NCBI RefSeq assembly: GCF_003148475.1
Contig: NZ_QGGG01000006.1
Span: forward strand, 124,001-188,000
Direction of reading: 5' to 3'
Source: Pseudaminobacter salicylatoxidans
GTDB lineage: Bacteria; Pseudomonadota; Alphaproteobacteria; Rhizobiales; Rhizobiaceae
DNA: 64,000 nucleotides
Shown: piece after piece, positions 1 through 9,151 of the stretch
How the letters are laid out: each line of letters begins with the position of its first letter
Numbering within the stretch: the first letter of the stretch is position 1
Translations under genes and position numbers: made by a program
Notes under the pieces: generated by a model
Database searches by the model: none
What the model was told of the DNA's origin: nothing
What the model saw: the letters and a program-made list of their open reading frames with translations, nothing else

Positions 1-752
1 TCGCCGATGCGTGCGCCAAGGCGCAGATAGCCCTTCACCAGCGGCGGCATCGCTGCGAGTGCCGATTTGAGGTCGAGCGCGTCCGCCGGCTTCATGTCCA
101 TGCGGTGGTAGCGGGCGGGCACGGCGCGGATTTCCCAGTCGCCGTCGCTGCGGCAATGATGGGCGAGATAGGACAGCGCCTCGGCATGGGCGGCCGGATC
201 GGTTCCCTGGAACGATGCGCAGCCGGCCATGACCGTGATGTCGTAGCGGTTCACATAGGCCCAGATACCCTGCCACAGCACTTCGATGGTGCGCTTGGAA
301 CGATATTCGGTCAGCACGCAGGAGCGCCCAAGTTCCAGGAAACGCTGGTCGGGATGGCGGGCGATCAGCTCCTTCAGTTCGAACTCGTCTTCGGAATAGA
401 AGCCGCCTGCCGCGACCGCCTTTTCCTGCCGAAGCAGCCGGTAAGTACCCACGATCCGTTTGTGCTCGGGGCCGGGGAGGGCGGTGTCGACCACCAGCAG
501 ATGGTCGCAAATGGCGTCGAAGCGGTCGGCGTCGCGGCGATCCAGCGCCTGTGCCTCGTCCTGCTTCGCGCCAAGCTCGTCATAGAAGACGCGGTAGCGT
601 ACCTCTTGCGCGGCCGCGATCTCGTCCGCGTGCTGCGCCAGCCGCACCTCAAGCGAGCCGATGCGGCCGAGCGGCCGGCTCTGGCATTCCTGCTGCGCGG
701 CAATGCCGTTGGCCTCGGTGAAAGCGTCGCGATTCGGCAGCACTGTCTGCAC
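1..752 (-). CDS. olsB: L-ornithine N-alpha-acyltransferase OlsB (3' end outside window)
   Basis: OlsB transfers a 3-hydroxyacyl chain from acyl carrier protein to the alpha-amino group of ornithine. This is the first step of the phosphorus-free ornithine lipids common in rhizobia. About 250 codons are visible and the last few tens of residues lie beyond base 1. I chose a GTG start at 752 because an AAGGAG box sits just upstream, giving an N-terminus beginning VQTVLPNRDAF. Recognisable blocks are EVRYRVFYDELGA, then GGFYSEDEFEL, then LELGRSCVLTEYRSKRTIEV and LWQGIWAYV. These match the OlsB/hemolysin-like GNAT family. The gene precedes the histidine kinase gene in the same direction, 136 bases from that gene's coordinates but transcribed after it. 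The OlsB name rests on recalled family motifs. Confidence 0.85.
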   Translation of the reverse strand, partial: MQTVLPNRDAFTEANGIAAQQECQSRPLGRIGSLEVRLAQHADEIAAAQEVRYRVFYDELGAKQDEAQALDRRDADRFDAICDHLLVVDTALPGPEHKRIVGTYRLLRQEKAVAAGGFYSEDEFELKELIARHPDQRFLELGRSCVLTEYRSKRTIEVLWQGIWAYVNRYDITVMAGCASFQGTDPAAHAEALSYLAHHCRSDGDWEIRAVPARYHRMDMKPADALDLKSALAAMPPLVKGYLRLGARIG

Positions 753-888
753 GGATGTTTCTCCTTCGAGCCAGTCCACATGCAGCGGAATAGTGGCAGA
801 GTGCAACAGGATTGTGACTGTATCGCGATAGCCGGCAAGGAGCAATGCGAGGCAATGATGCCGGCTAAGCGTTGTGGATGAAAGGCGC

Positions 889-3162
889 TCAGCCTTCGGC
901 CTGCTCCGCCACCGCCCGCACCAGAATGTGGGGATCGAGCGGTTTGGTGACGAAGCCCGTGGCGCCATGCGCCAGCACCGAATGTCGGGTCTTTTCCTGG
1001 CTGTCGGCCGAAAGCACCAGGATGGGAAGTGCCACGATCCCGTGCTCTTCCTCGTGCCGGCGAATCGCCGCTATGGCGTCGAGCCCGTCCATCACCGGCA
1101 TGTGCAAGTCCATCAGCACGACGTCATAGCGTGGCTTGTGCCCCGTCGTGGCTTCCACGGCCGCGCGGCCATTGCTTACCACATCCACCTTGTGCCCGGC
1201 CTTGACAAGGGCGGCGCGCGCCAGCAGCGCGTTGATCTCGTTGTCCTCGGCGATCAGCACCGACAGAACACGCCGGTCGCCCGGTTCCCCGGCAGGCGGG
1301 ATGGCGGGGTGCGTCGAGGCAGAGGACGTCACATCGCGGGCGATTGCCGACAGAAGCACGCGCAACAGCGTTTCCCCCCGCACAGGCCGGGCGAGGAAGA
1401 TAGGGTAGCCGTTGCGGCGGAATTCACCCAGCAGGCCCCGGTCCGTCGGTGCGATCAGCGTGATCGCCTCGGCCGTGGCGAAGCCGCTGCGGCGCAGCCG
1501 CTTCAGCATATTGCCCTCGGCATCTTCCAATGCGGCATCCACCAGCAGCGTATCGCAGCCCTCCGCCAGCGTGGCTGCCTGCGTCACCGTGTCCGCGATC
1601 AGCATCGTGCCGCCATGGGCTTCGACGGTGAGCGCGATGGCCTGCGCCTCGATGCGGTTGTTGGACAACATCACCACTCGCCGTCCGGTCAGCACATCGC
1701 CGCGAATGTCGCCGGGTGTCGGCTCGTTCGCCGGAACGGTGAAGGCGAATTCCGATCCTTCGTTTCTGGTGCTCCTGACGGTAATCTCGCCGCCCATCGA
1801 CTGGACGAGACGGCGCGAGATCGCGAGGCCCAGCCCGGCGCCGCCATGGGCACGCGTCGGGGTGTCGTCGACCTGTTCGAACTCATTGAAAATGCGCTCC
1901 AGATCGGCCTGATGCAGCCCTTCGCCTGTGTCGATGACGGCAAAGTTGAGCATGTTCGCCTTTTCGTCGGGGGCGCGGCGGACGGTCAACAACACGCCGC
2001 CGGCATCGGTGAACTTGATGGCATTGCCGATCAGGTTGAGCAGAACCTGCCGCAAGCGGCCTGGATCGGCGGTGATCATCTGCGGCACGTCCGGGGCGAT
2101 ATGGCAGCCCAGCCCGATGCCCTTGGCATAGGCGCGTGAGGCAAGCAATTCGACCACATTGCTGGCGATCTCGCGCGGCGACATTGGCTGCGGCTCGGGC
2201 TCGAAGCGGCCCGCCTCGATCTTGGAATAGTCGAGCAGGTCCTCAATCAGCGCCAGGAGCGCACTCGCCGAGGTCGAGACTGCGCCGACATAGGTGCGCT
2301 GCTCCAGCGAAAGCTCGGTGTCGGCCAGCAGCTTGGCCATGCCCATGATGCCATTCATCGGTGTGCGGATTTCGTGGCTTACCGTCGCCAGAAAGCGTGA
2401 TTTGGCCTGGCTGGCATGCTCGGCGCGCTCGCGCGCATGAATGAGTGCGGTTTCGGCCCGCTTGCGGGCGGTGATGTCGCGTGCAATGGCGCGGTGCGAA
2501 ACGGTGTCGCTATCCTTGTCGCGCACGGAAAGCTCGATCCAGGAAAACCAGCGCTGGCTGCCGGCGGCGTGGATGACGACATCGGTGGAGCTCAGGCATT
2601 CGCCGTCGGCGAAGGCGGCGTCGGGCACGACCGCGACCTCCACGCCCAGTTCGGCAAGCGTGCGGTCGGTCAGTTCACGCGGCTCCAGACCGAGAAGATC
2701 GGCGAAAACGCGATTGGCGTAGACGACGCGGCCCTCGCGATCGCGATGGACGACGAGATCGCCCAGCGCGTCGATGAGGCCGTGAAAGCGTTCCTCGCTT
2801 TCCTGCATCTCCCACATGCGGTCGGCGAGGGCTTCGATCTCTTCCTGATTCGGTGCTGCGGCTTCAGTCAGGCTGGCGTGGGTCCTGGCACGCAATGCCA
2901 CGGCCAGCGAAAGACCGACCACCCCGATCGCAAGCAGGCCGAGGCTGACGACATGCGATGCATTCGTGAGCCAGGCGAGTATCGCGAAAGTCAGGATCGC
3001 GGCAATCAGGGCGTGCGTGAGGCCAGGCGAAGCGTATTTCGGAGGCTCCGGCGCCGGCGGAGGCGGAGCGAGCGGCTTGCGCAGAGGCAGCGCTATGACC
3101 CGTCCCGCGGGCGCTTCCGCCGGGGCCGTGTTCTCATAGTCGAGCTTGGTCTGCGTCTCCAT
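889..3162 (-). CDS. Membrane hybrid sensor histidine kinase/response regulator
   Basis: This 757-residue protein is a two-component sensor with its own receiver. A proline-rich cytosolic N-terminus is followed by two membrane segments (about 51-67 and 71-90) and a PAS domain (about 120-232). The HisKA box is [15 protein letters not shown], with phospho-acceptor His263. The ATPase domain (about 365-478) contains NLIGNAIKF and the G-rich box [11 protein letters not shown]-terminal receiver (about 632-755) has the phospho-acceptor in [12 protein letters not shown], Asp685. Between ATPase and receiver, about 490-610, lies a second receiver-like segment that lacks the usual acidic pair and lysine. 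The start is the ATG at 3162, with AGGA about 8 bases upstream. No dedicated response regulator is adjacent and the signal sensed is unknown. Confidence 0.93.
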   Translation of the reverse strand: METQTKLDYENTAPAEAPAGRVIALPLRKPLAPPPPAPEPPKYASPGLTHALIAAILTFAILAWLTNASHVVSLGLLAIGVVGLSLAVALRARTHASLTEAAAPNQEEIEALADRMWEMQESEERFHGLIDALGDLVVHRDREGRVVYANRVFADLLGLEPRELTDRTLAELGVEVAVVPDAAFADGECLSSTDVVIHAAGSQRWFSWIELSVRDKDSDTVSHRAIARDITARKRAETALIHARERAEHASQAKSRFLATVSHEIRTPMNGIMGMAKLLADTELSLEQRTYVGAVSTSASALLALIEDLLDYSKIEAGRFEPEPQPMSPREIASNVVELLASRAYAKGIGLGCHIAPDVPQMITADPGRLRQVLLNLIGNAIKFTDAGGVLLTVRRAPDEKANMLNFAVIDTGEGLHQADLERIFNEFEQVDDTPTRAHGGAGLGLAISRRLVQSMGGEITVRSTRNEGSEFAFTVPANEPTPGDIRGDVLTGRRVVMLSNNRIEAQAIALTVEAHGGTMLIADTVTQAATLAEGCDTLLVDAALEDAEGNMLKRLRRSGFATAEAITLIAPTDRGLLGEFRRNGYPIFLARPVRGETLLRVLLSAIARDVTSSASTHPAIPPAGEPGDRRVLSVLIAEDNEINALLARAALVKAGHKVDVVSNGRAAVEATTGHKPRYDVVLMDLHMPVMDGLDAIAAIRRHEEEHGIVALPILVLSADSQEKTRHSVLAHGATGFVTKPLDPHILVRAVAEQAEG

Positions 3163-3248
3163 GGTCCGATCCTACGTCACGGGCCTTAGGGAAGCTTTGG
3201 AAGGATATCTCGAATTTTACGGATCGGCGGCGGACGTCGCCGCATGCA

Positions 3249-3737
3249 TCAGGAAGGTGGAAGAGCCCTATGGCGCCGCCAGACGAAAAGCTCGTCGACC
3301 AGCACCAACACTGCACCGACCGAAATGAAGGCGTCGGCCAGATTGAAGACGGCAAACGACCAGACCGGCGTGTGGAAGAAGATATAGTCGATCACATAGC
3401 CATAAAGCGTGCGGTCGATGAGGTTGCCTATCGCGCCGCCTACGATGAGCGCGAAGCCGATGCGCGCCAGCACCTGTTTCGGTCCGGTGCGGAAGGCCAG
3501 ATAGAGCACGAAGACGACCACCACGAGCGACATCAGGATGAGCCCCTTGTCGCCGAAGGAGGAGAACATCGAGAAGGCAATGCCGGTGTTATAGGTGCGA
3601 TAAAGCGCCAGAAAGGGCAGAATATCGACCTTGTCGTGCATGAAAAGCTGGGTTTCGACCAGATATTTGACAAGCTGATCGATGATGATGGCCAGCAGCG
3701 CAATCAGGCCGTAGGGCAGCAGCGATCTCCAGCTCAT
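3249..3737 (-). CDS. lspA: Lipoprotein signal peptidase (signal peptidase II)
   Basis: LspA is the inner-membrane aspartic protease that removes signal peptides from diacylglyceryl-modified prolipoproteins. The protein is 162 residues, the normal length, with four predicted membrane helices. The catalytic aspartates are expected in the blocks GNLIDRTLYGYVIDY (Asp117) and FNLADAFIS (Asp135), both intact. The ATG at 3737 overlaps the stop of the upstream SpoU methyltransferase by 4 bases, so translation is probably coupled. A longer in-frame reading upstream exists but only overlaps the methyltransferase gene out of frame. Confidence 0.95.
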   Translation of the reverse strand: MSWRSLLPYGLIALLAIIIDQLVKYLVETQLFMHDKVDILPFLALYRTYNTGIAFSMFSSFGDKGLILMSLVVVVFVLYLAFRTGPKQVLARIGFALIVGGAIGNLIDRTLYGYVIDYIFFHTPVWSFAVFNLADAFISVGAVLVLVDELFVWRRHRALPPS

Positions 3738-4582
3738 GCACCGGCTCTCGCGTCGAGGCTGAGCGCGCCGCGCCTGATCTCGTAGAGCATGACGCCCGTG
3801 GCGACCGCAAGGTTGAGCGAATCGGCACGCCCGGCTTGCGGAATGCGCAACAGCCGATCGCAGCTTTCGGCCAGCGTGTCGGGCAGGCCCTGCTGTTCGT
3901 TGCCCATCATGAGCACGACGGGCTTGCCCGAAAAATCGACCGAGCGATAGTCCACAGCACCCTTGAGATGCGTGCCGACGACGAGGCCGGAAAAGCCCTT
4001 GCGCCAGTTCAGGAATGCCTCGGGGGTAACTTTGGCCACCGGAACGGCGAAGATCGAGCCCATGGTGGCGCGGACCGTTTCCAGCGAGAAGGGATCGGTG
4101 GTTTCGCCGACCAGAACGACACCCCTGGCGCCCACCGCATCCACGGTGCGGATGACGGTGCCGAGATTGCCGGGGTCGCGCACGCGGTCGAGCGCCACCC
4201 ACACGTCGCCATCCTTCGGGCGAACGTCCTTCAGCGGCAGATAGCGCTGCGCGAACACGCCCACCACCATTTGCGGGTTGTCGCGCCGGGTGATCGAGGT
4301 CAGCACCTTTTCGGAGACTTCCAGCACCGTGCCGCCGGCGGCAACAGTGCGCGCGGCCACCTTCTCGATGGTCGGATTGCCAAGTCCGGCCTTGGCGAAG
4401 ATCAGCGTCCTGATTTCCCAGCCGAGGTCGAGCGCGTCGATGACGAGCTTCAGCCCTTCGGCCATGAAGGCGTTTTGCTGGTCGCGGAATTTCTTCAGCG
4501 CCAGCGCCTTGATCTCTTTCACCAGCGGATTGGCGAGGCTGGTGACTTCCTTGACCCGTCCGGGAGCGCGATGCTCGCTCAT
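3734..4582 (-). CDS. SpoU-family (TrmH-like) RNA 2'-O-methyltransferase
   Basis: This 282-residue protein is a SPOUT-class RNA ribose methyltransferase, using SAM on rRNA or tRNA; the exact target cannot be read from sequence. The N-terminal half (about 10-105) is the substrate-binding domain. The C-terminal half carries the three SpoU motifs: RDPGNLGTVIRTVDAVG, VLMMGNEQQGLP and SLNLAVATGVMLYE, which form the knotted SAM site. The start is the ATG at 4582, which overlaps the stop of the upstream class I methyltransferase by 4 bases. The stop overlaps lspA by 4 bases in the same way. The run methyltransferase, methyltransferase, lspA therefore behaves as one operon. Confidence 0.9.
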   Translation of the reverse strand: MSEHRAPGRVKEVTSLANPLVKEIKALALKKFRDQQNAFMAEGLKLVIDALDLGWEIRTLIFAKAGLGNPTIEKVAARTVAAGGTVLEVSEKVLTSITRRDNPQMVVGVFAQRYLPLKDVRPKDGDVWVALDRVRDPGNLGTVIRTVDAVGARGVVLVGETTDPFSLETVRATMGSIFAVPVAKVTPEAFLNWRKGFSGLVVGTHLKGAVDYRSVDFSGKPVVLMMGNEQQGLPDTLAESCDRLLRIPQAGRADSLNLAVATGVMLYEIRRGALSLDARAGA

Positions 4583-5646
4583 TTTGCCAGCCACCGTGAG
4601 AAGAGGGATGTGGAAAGCGCGCGGCCTGCCGATTTTTCGCGGATGATGAGTTCGCCCGACTCCACCACCCCGCCCATGCCGGCGAAGGTGTCGCGCATCA
4701 GCGCATGGATTGCGAAGAAGGAGGAGCGGATCGAATAGGCCGTCAGCACCACCGCGAGCGGCTTCGGCGTTAGGATCGACCGGCAGATGTCGGTCAGCGC
4801 CGGCAGGTCCTCGAACAACTGCCACACTTCACCCTTCGGCCCGCGTCCATAGGCGGGCGGGTCGAACAGGATGATGTCGTAGGCATTGCCGCGCCGTTCC
4901 TCGCGCTCGGCGAATTTCATCGCGTCCTCGCAGATCCAGCGGATCGGCTTGTCGGTGAGGCGCGCGATCTCCTGATTTTCCCGCGCCCAGCCGATGGCCT
5001 TCTTCGAGGCATCGACATGGGTCACCTCCGCGCCGGCGCGCGCGGCTACGAGAGAGGCAAGGCCGGTATAGCCGAACAGGTTCAGCACCTTCACCGGGCG
5101 TCTGGCATCGCGGATCAGCCCGGCCATGTGGTCCCAGTGCGAGGCCTGCTCGGGAAACACGCCGACATGGCGAAAGGAGGTGAAGCGGCCGAGATAGTCG
5201 ATGCCATCATGGCGCATCGGCCAGGTCTCGCCGAGAGGTGCCTTGGGAAAGCGCCAGCGGCCCATGCCCTCCTCGTCGGTGTCGCCGGTGAAGACGGCAT
5301 CGACATTGTTCCATTCCTTCGCCGGCAGCGCGCGCTGCCAGATCGCCTGACCCTCGGGGCGCACGATGCGGTAGGGGCCGTATTGCTCAAGCTTCTCGCC
5401 ATTGCCGCTGTCGAGCAGGGCATAATCGTCGTTCGGCGCAACTTCGAGGATCACCGGCAACCGTTCGGCGGGCAACGCGCCTTCGCGGCGAACGATCTTG
5501 CGGGCAGCGGCATTCGATTCAGGCGCAGATTCGGCCGTTGCAACCGGGCGTGGCTCGTCACGCGGGCGGACGGGCGTCGGCGCTGAACCTCCCTTGCGGG
5601 GTGGTTGCGCACGATTATCGCGGCGTTTGTCGCGCGGGCTCTTCAA
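4579..5646 (-). CDS. Class I SAM-dependent methyltransferase, RlmI/RlmK-like
   Basis: This is a Rossmann-fold methyltransferase, likely acting on 23S rRNA cytosine or another RNA base. After a basic, low-complexity N-terminus (rich in Arg, Pro and Lys, plausibly RNA-binding) comes a beta-rich domain. The catalytic domain has VLNLFGYTGLASLVAARAGA (motif I) and ILFDPPAYGRG (DPP motif IV). I place the start at a TTG at 5646 because GGAGA lies 9 bases upstream, giving 355 residues beginning MKSPRDKRRDN. A TTG at 5703 would add 19 residues. Its stop overlaps the next gene by 4 bases. No ATG is available near the N-terminus. Confidence 0.82.
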   Translation of the reverse strand: MKSPRDKRRDNRAQPPRKGGSAPTPVRPRDEPRPVATAESAPESNAAARKIVRREGALPAERLPVILEVAPNDDYALLDSGNGEKLEQYGPYRIVRPEGQAIWQRALPAKEWNNVDAVFTGDTDEEGMGRWRFPKAPLGETWPMRHDGIDYLGRFTSFRHVGVFPEQASHWDHMAGLIRDARRPVKVLNLFGYTGLASLVAARAGAEVTHVDASKKAIGWARENQEIARLTDKPIRWICEDAMKFAEREERRGNAYDIILFDPPAYGRGPKGEVWQLFEDLPALTDICRSILTPKPLAVVLTAYSIRSSFFAIHALMRDTFAGMGGVVESGELIIREKSAGRALSTSLFSRWLAK

Positions 5647-5900
5647 GGAATGTGGTCTCCGATCGGTCAAGCCGCTTTTGGCACAGGGCCGGATGCTCCG
5701 CAACCGGACCGGAAGTCGCGCGTGGGCCGTTTCCGTTACGATCCGTCATCCCCACGCGTTCACCTTGCGCAGCGCCTTGACCTTGCGGGCGCCTGGTTGG
5801 TGTCCGATGATAGGCAACCAGAGCGTTGGCATGCCTGTGGCTTCGCTGCCGTCTTGCACGCCGACCACATGCGAAAACGGCTAAAGGAGGTGCCGGGATC

Positions 5901-6293
5901 ATGAAAACGAGCGCAGCGCCCATGAAAGAATCGCCTTCTCGGCTGATCGACGCACGGATCGAGGAACTGGATGACTGGAGAGGCAGGATGCTTGCCCATG
6001 TCCGCGGCCTGATCAGGCAGGCCGATCCCGAAGTGGTCGAGGAGTGGAAATGGCGTGGCGTTCCGGTGTGGTATCACGACGGAATGATCTGCACCGGCGA
6101 GACCTACAAGAGCGTGGTGAAACTGACTTTTGCCAAGGGGGCCTCGCTTGAAGACCCTTCAGGCCTGTTCAATTCCAGTCTCGACGGCAATGTCAGGCGT
6201 GCGATCGATATTCGCGAAGGCGAAGAATTGAACGAGGATGCCTTCAAGGCGCTCATACGCGCTGCCGTGACGCTGAATGCGGCTTCAGCCTGA
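5901..6293 (+). CDS. DUF1801 domain protein
   Basis: A 130-residue soluble protein of the DUF1801 (YdhG-like) family, which has a small alpha/beta fold and no assigned biochemical role. Diagnostic blocks are EWKWRGVPVWYHDGMICTGE and VVKLTFAKGASL, followed by the C-terminal EELNEDAFKALIRAAV. The start at 5901 is supported by AAGGAGG at 5884-5890. Longer in-frame starts upstream are not needed. It is transcribed alone, divergently from the methyltransferase operon, with a repeat element downstream. Confidence 0.87.
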   Translation: MKTSAAPMKESPSRLIDARIEELDDWRGRMLAHVRGLIRQADPEVVEEWKWRGVPVWYHDGMICTGETYKSVVKLTFAKGASLEDPSGLFNSSLDGNVRRAIDIREGEELNEDAFKALIRAAVTLNAASA

Positions 6294-6345
6294 CAACGGC
6301 GTGCGGCACCCCCGCCGCCGCGCATTCGAGAATCTTACGGCCTGG

Positions 6346-6395
6346 ACCATGATGCCGAAAAGCGTGAAGCGGTTTTCGGGCGGCGGCATCATGGT
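6346..6395. repeat. REP-like palindromic intergenic element
   Basis: A perfect 12-base inverted repeat, ACCATGATGCCG at 6346-6357 and CGGCATCATGGT at 6384-6395, encloses a second nested inverted repeat (CCGAAAA / TTTTCGG). The core, roughly CCGAAAAGCGTGAAGCGG, matches in style the short palindromes scattered between rhizobial genes. That family assignment is from memory. It lies between a plus-strand stop and a minus-strand stop, so it could also act as a bidirectional transcription barrier. I noticed no second copy in this window. Confidence 0.7.
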
Positions 6396-6457
6396 CTATC
6401 TAATTGATTTTGCCGCATGTGGCGACGCTAGGTGATTCCACCTGGCTGCAACATGCT

Positions 6458-7423
6458 CTAACGCTTCAGCGCTTCGTAAACCGCGATGCCGGCCGCCAGG
6501 TCTTCCAGTGCCGCGCCCACGGACTTGAACAGGGTGATCTCTTCCGCCTTGCGACGGCCGGGTTTCTGGCCGCGCGCCAGTTCGTGCAGGTCGGCCACGA
6601 TACCGTCGGCCGAAAGCGCGCCGGAGGCCAGGGCCTGCACGATGTCGCCCGCCTCTTTCGTGGCGCCGGCGCGGGTGTCGACATAGACGCGTGCGCGGCG
6701 GATCGCTTCGTCGTCGCTTTCGCGCATGTCGGGCGTGAATGCGCCGACCAGATCGATATGGGTTCCGGGCTGGAGCACCTTACCCCTGATGAGCGGCGTG
6801 TTGGAGATCGTGGCGCAGGAGATGATGTCGGCCTCCGCCGCATCCGCATCGAGATCGTCGCTCACGATGGCGTCAAAACCTTCCGCGCGAAGCTCGTTTG
6901 CCACCTTCTGGGCGTTGGCGGGTGTGCGGTTCCAGATGCTGACCTGCTTGATCGGCCGCACCGCCGCATGTGCGCGGGCAAGGAACTGGGCGACCGCGCC
7001 CGCACCGACGATCAGCAGGCGCGAGGCGTCTTCGCGAGCGAGATAAGTCGCGGCAAGCGCGGAGGCGCAGGCCGTGCGCCATTGCGTCAGCCGCTGGCCG
7101 TCGATCAGCGCCTGCGGTTCGCCCGTGGTGCCGTCGAGCAGCAAATAGAGCCCCATCACCGCCGGTTTGCCGATGGCGTTGTTGTCGGGCGATACGGTGA
7201 CGATCTTCACGCCGATATGACCGTTGCCGCTGACGCCTTCGGCGTTGAAATCCGTCCAGGCAGGCATCAGCAGCAGCGTGGAATCGGCGCCGGTCGCATG
7301 CTCGACCGCATGGTGGTGCCGAACCGGCTGGATGGCGCCGTCATGGAAAGCCTTGCGCAGTGTCTCGACCAGACCGGGAAAGCTGAGCGCGTGGTCCACC
7401 TCGGCGGCCGAAATCATCTGCAT
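6458..7423 (-). CDS. Ornithine cyclodeaminase / mu-crystallin family protein
   Basis: A 321-residue NAD(P)-dependent enzyme of the OCD/mu-crystallin family. Members deaminate and cyclise ornithine to proline, or act as ketimine or alanine/opine-type reductases, so the substrate is uncertain. The nucleotide-binding site is LLIVGAGAVAQFLARAHA at about 138-155. Other family blocks are GQRLTQWRTACASALAATYL, HIDLVGAFTPDMRE and EITLFKSVGAALEDLAA. The start at 7423 has GAGG about 9 bases upstream. It is followed by no co-directional gene, and a REP-like element sits just past its stop. Upstream lies the LapA-ihfB-sppA group on the same strand. Confidence 0.88.
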   Translation of the reverse strand: MQMISAAEVDHALSFPGLVETLRKAFHDGAIQPVRHHHAVEHATGADSTLLLMPAWTDFNAEGVSGNGHIGVKIVTVSPDNNAIGKPAVMGLYLLLDGTTGEPQALIDGQRLTQWRTACASALAATYLAREDASRLLIVGAGAVAQFLARAHAAVRPIKQVSIWNRTPANAQKVANELRAEGFDAIVSDDLDADAAEADIISCATISNTPLIRGKVLQPGTHIDLVGAFTPDMRESDDEAIRRARVYVDTRAGATKEAGDIVQALASGALSADGIVADLHELARGQKPGRRKAEEITLFKSVGAALEDLAAGIAVYEALKR

Positions 7424-7459
7424 GGTTCAAAACCTCTTTCTGGAAAGGGCTGCCGTCGC

Positions 7460-7786
7460 TCAGGGTTTGGCGGCCGGAAGATTGCCGCCGTTCGCAGGCG
7501 GGCGGGGCTTGCCTTCGCTCAGGATCTGGATTTCCTGCCCGCGCACGCGTGCCAGCTTGCGATAGCGGCCTTGCCGGAACCAGGTGACGATGCCGCCCAC
7601 GATCACACCCAGCGCCAGTGCGGCAAGTAGCAGCGCAAACAGCGGCACCTGGATCGTCAGTGCCGGATTTCCGGGGTTGAACGGGTCGAGCGTGAAGTCG
7701 GCCGGAGCACGGTTGGCGACGGCCAGCGCGATCAGGATGATGGCGAGCGGTACGAGGATGACGATCAGCAGGACGCGATTGAGCAT
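7460..7786 (-). CDS. LapA/YciS-like (DUF1049) membrane protein
   Basis: A 108-residue inner-membrane protein with two hydrophobic helices (about 4-26 and 46-70) and a basic cytosolic tail. The pattern LIALAVANRAPADFTLDPF followed by a second helix ending WFRQGRYRKL is typical of the lipopolysaccharide-assembly protein A domain, whose E. coli member (LapA/YciS) helps control LPS synthesis. It is 45 bases after ihfB and 36 bases before the OCD gene, all in one direction. A role in LPS regulation is inferred from family only. Confidence 0.8.
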   Translation of the reverse strand: MLNRVLLIVILVPLAIILIALAVANRAPADFTLDPFNPGNPALTIQVPLFALLLAALALGVIVGGIVTWFRQGRYRKLARVRGQEIQILSEGKPRPPANGGNLPAAKP

Positions 7787-7831
7787 TTCAAATTCCAGTC
7801 AGGGCGAAGCGACGGCGGCTTCGCCAATACA

Positions 7832-8113
7832 TCACTTGTCGTTCAGCCGCTCGCGCAGTTCCTTGCCCGTCTTGAAGAAGGGCACCCACTTCTCCTCGAC
7901 CTCTACTGAATCGCCGGTGCGCGGGTTGCGTCCGACGCGGGCCGGGCGGTTCTTGACCGAGAATGCGCCGAAGCCGCGCAGTTCCACGCGGTTGCCGTCA
8001 GCCAGGGCGTCGGTGATTTCATCGAAGATCGCGTTCACGATGTTTTCGACGTCCCGCAGGAACAGATGTGGATTGCGAGAGGCAATGATCTGAACGAGTT
8101 CGGATTTGATCAT
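7832..8113 (-). CDS. ihfB: Integration host factor beta subunit
   Basis: IhfB pairs with IhfA to form a sequence-specific DNA-bending protein used in transcription, replication and recombination, including sigma-54 promoters. The 93-residue length is standard. The start MIKSEL and the DNA-contacting arm [20 protein letters not shown], followed by GKELRERLN, distinguish it from HU. I use the ATG at 8113; a TTG 18 bases upstream would add six non-conserved residues. It follows sppA in the same direction by about 80 bases. Confidence 0.95.
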   Translation of the reverse strand: MIKSELVQIIASRNPHLFLRDVENIVNAIFDEITDALADGNRVELRGFGAFSVKNRPARVGRNPRTGDSVEVEEKWVPFFKTGKELRERLNDK

Positions 8114-8194
8114 GAGCGCGGTCCCCGCCAAAAGGCTTTTCGTTAAAGAGTATGCGGATGATTTTATTCGCTTTTACGCCCGCCCGCCGAAGAT

Positions 8195-9151
8195 TCAAGG
8201 GTGCCAGAGCGATACGAGACCGTCAAGAAACAACCGCTCGCCGCCGATCTTGCGGATGAGTTCGTCGCCGTAGTCGGGCACGCCCAGCACGCGTCCCACG
8301 ATCTTGCCCAGCGAACTGCCCAGCAACAGGCTGGTGGCGCTGCCGCTCTTGGGCTTCCACTCGATCACCTTGAGCTTGTCGTCCACGCCCTTGGAAACCA
8401 GCCAGGCAACGGCCTCCTGCTCGCCGCCGACCTCGTCGATCAGCTTCTTCTGCAGCGCCTGCCGGCCGGTGAAGATCGAGCCGTCGGCCAGCGCGACGAC
8501 CTCGGAGCGGGTCAGCGGGCGGCGGCTTTCGACGAGGCCGATGAACCAGTCATAGCTGTCGAGGATCATCGCGCGGATCATGTCCCGCGCGGCGTCCGAG
8601 GTCGGCTTGAAGGGCGAGGGCTCGGCTTTCAGCGGGGTGGATTTGATCTCTTCCAGCTTGATGCCGAGCTTGTCCATCAGCCCGCTGATGTCCGGATATT
8701 GCACCAGCACGCCGATCGAGCCGACGATGGAGGTCTTGCGCGCGACGATGTGATCCGTGGCGGTGGCGATCATGTACCCGGCGGAAGCCGCCAGTGTGCC
8801 GACCTGCGCCGTCACCGGCTTTTCCGCGGCCAGCCGCCGCACCGCGTCGAATATCGCTTCGCCGCCGGCGGTTGTGCCGCCGGGTGAGTCGATCGACAGG
8901 ATAACGCCCTTCACCGCCGGCGACTTTCGGATACGCTCCAGGCGGTCCAACAGGTCCTCGTCTTCGGTGATGGTGCCGGTGACTTCCACCTTGGCGATGT
9001 GGCTGGCGCTGGTGCCGACTTCGTCGCCATAAATCCACATCGACGCGGCGGCGATGGCGATGGCCGCGATCAGGATCGCCAGCACGCGCCAGAAAGTCAG
9101 TTTTCGCCGCAGACGGCGGCGGTCGATCATGTCGTCGGCTCTCATAACCAT
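8195..9151 (-). CDS. sppA: Signal peptide peptidase SppA
   Basis: SppA degrades signal peptides left in the membrane after secretion. This is the short, single-domain form (318 residues) of peptidase family S49. A positively charged N-terminus precedes one membrane helix (about 20-42). The nucleophile is expected in QVGTLAASAGYMIA (Ser123) and the general-base lysine in EIKSTPLKAEPSPF (near Lys175). SPGG just upstream shapes the oxyanion region. I prefer the ATG at 9151, which has GAGG 5 bases upstream; a GTG at 9178 would add nine residues. It is followed by ihfB. Confidence 0.92.
   Translation of the reverse strand: MVMRADDMIDRRRLRRKLTFWRVLAILIAAIAIAAASMWIYGDEVGTSASHIAKVEVTGTITEDEDLLDRLERIRKSPAVKGVILSIDSPGGTTAGGEAIFDAVRRLAAEKPVTAQVGTLAASAGYMIATATDHIVARKTSIVGSIGVLVQYPDISGLMDKLGIKLEEIKSTPLKAEPSPFKPTSDAARDMIRAMILDSYDWFIGLVESRRPLTRSEVVALADGSIFTGRQALQKKLIDEVGGEQEAVAWLVSKGVDDKLKVIEWKPKSGSATSLLLGSSLGKIVGRVLGVPDYGDELIRKIGGERLFLDGLVSLWHP

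Noticed and set aside
105-881. A 258-codon plus-strand frame opposite olsB
   Set aside because: Antisense shadow of olsB and the beginning of the histidine-kinase region; no family similarity and low-complexity composition.
874-2139. A 421-codon plus-strand frame opposite the histidine kinase
   Set aside because: Antisense shadow; the kinase on the other strand has intact HisKA, ATPase and receiver motifs.
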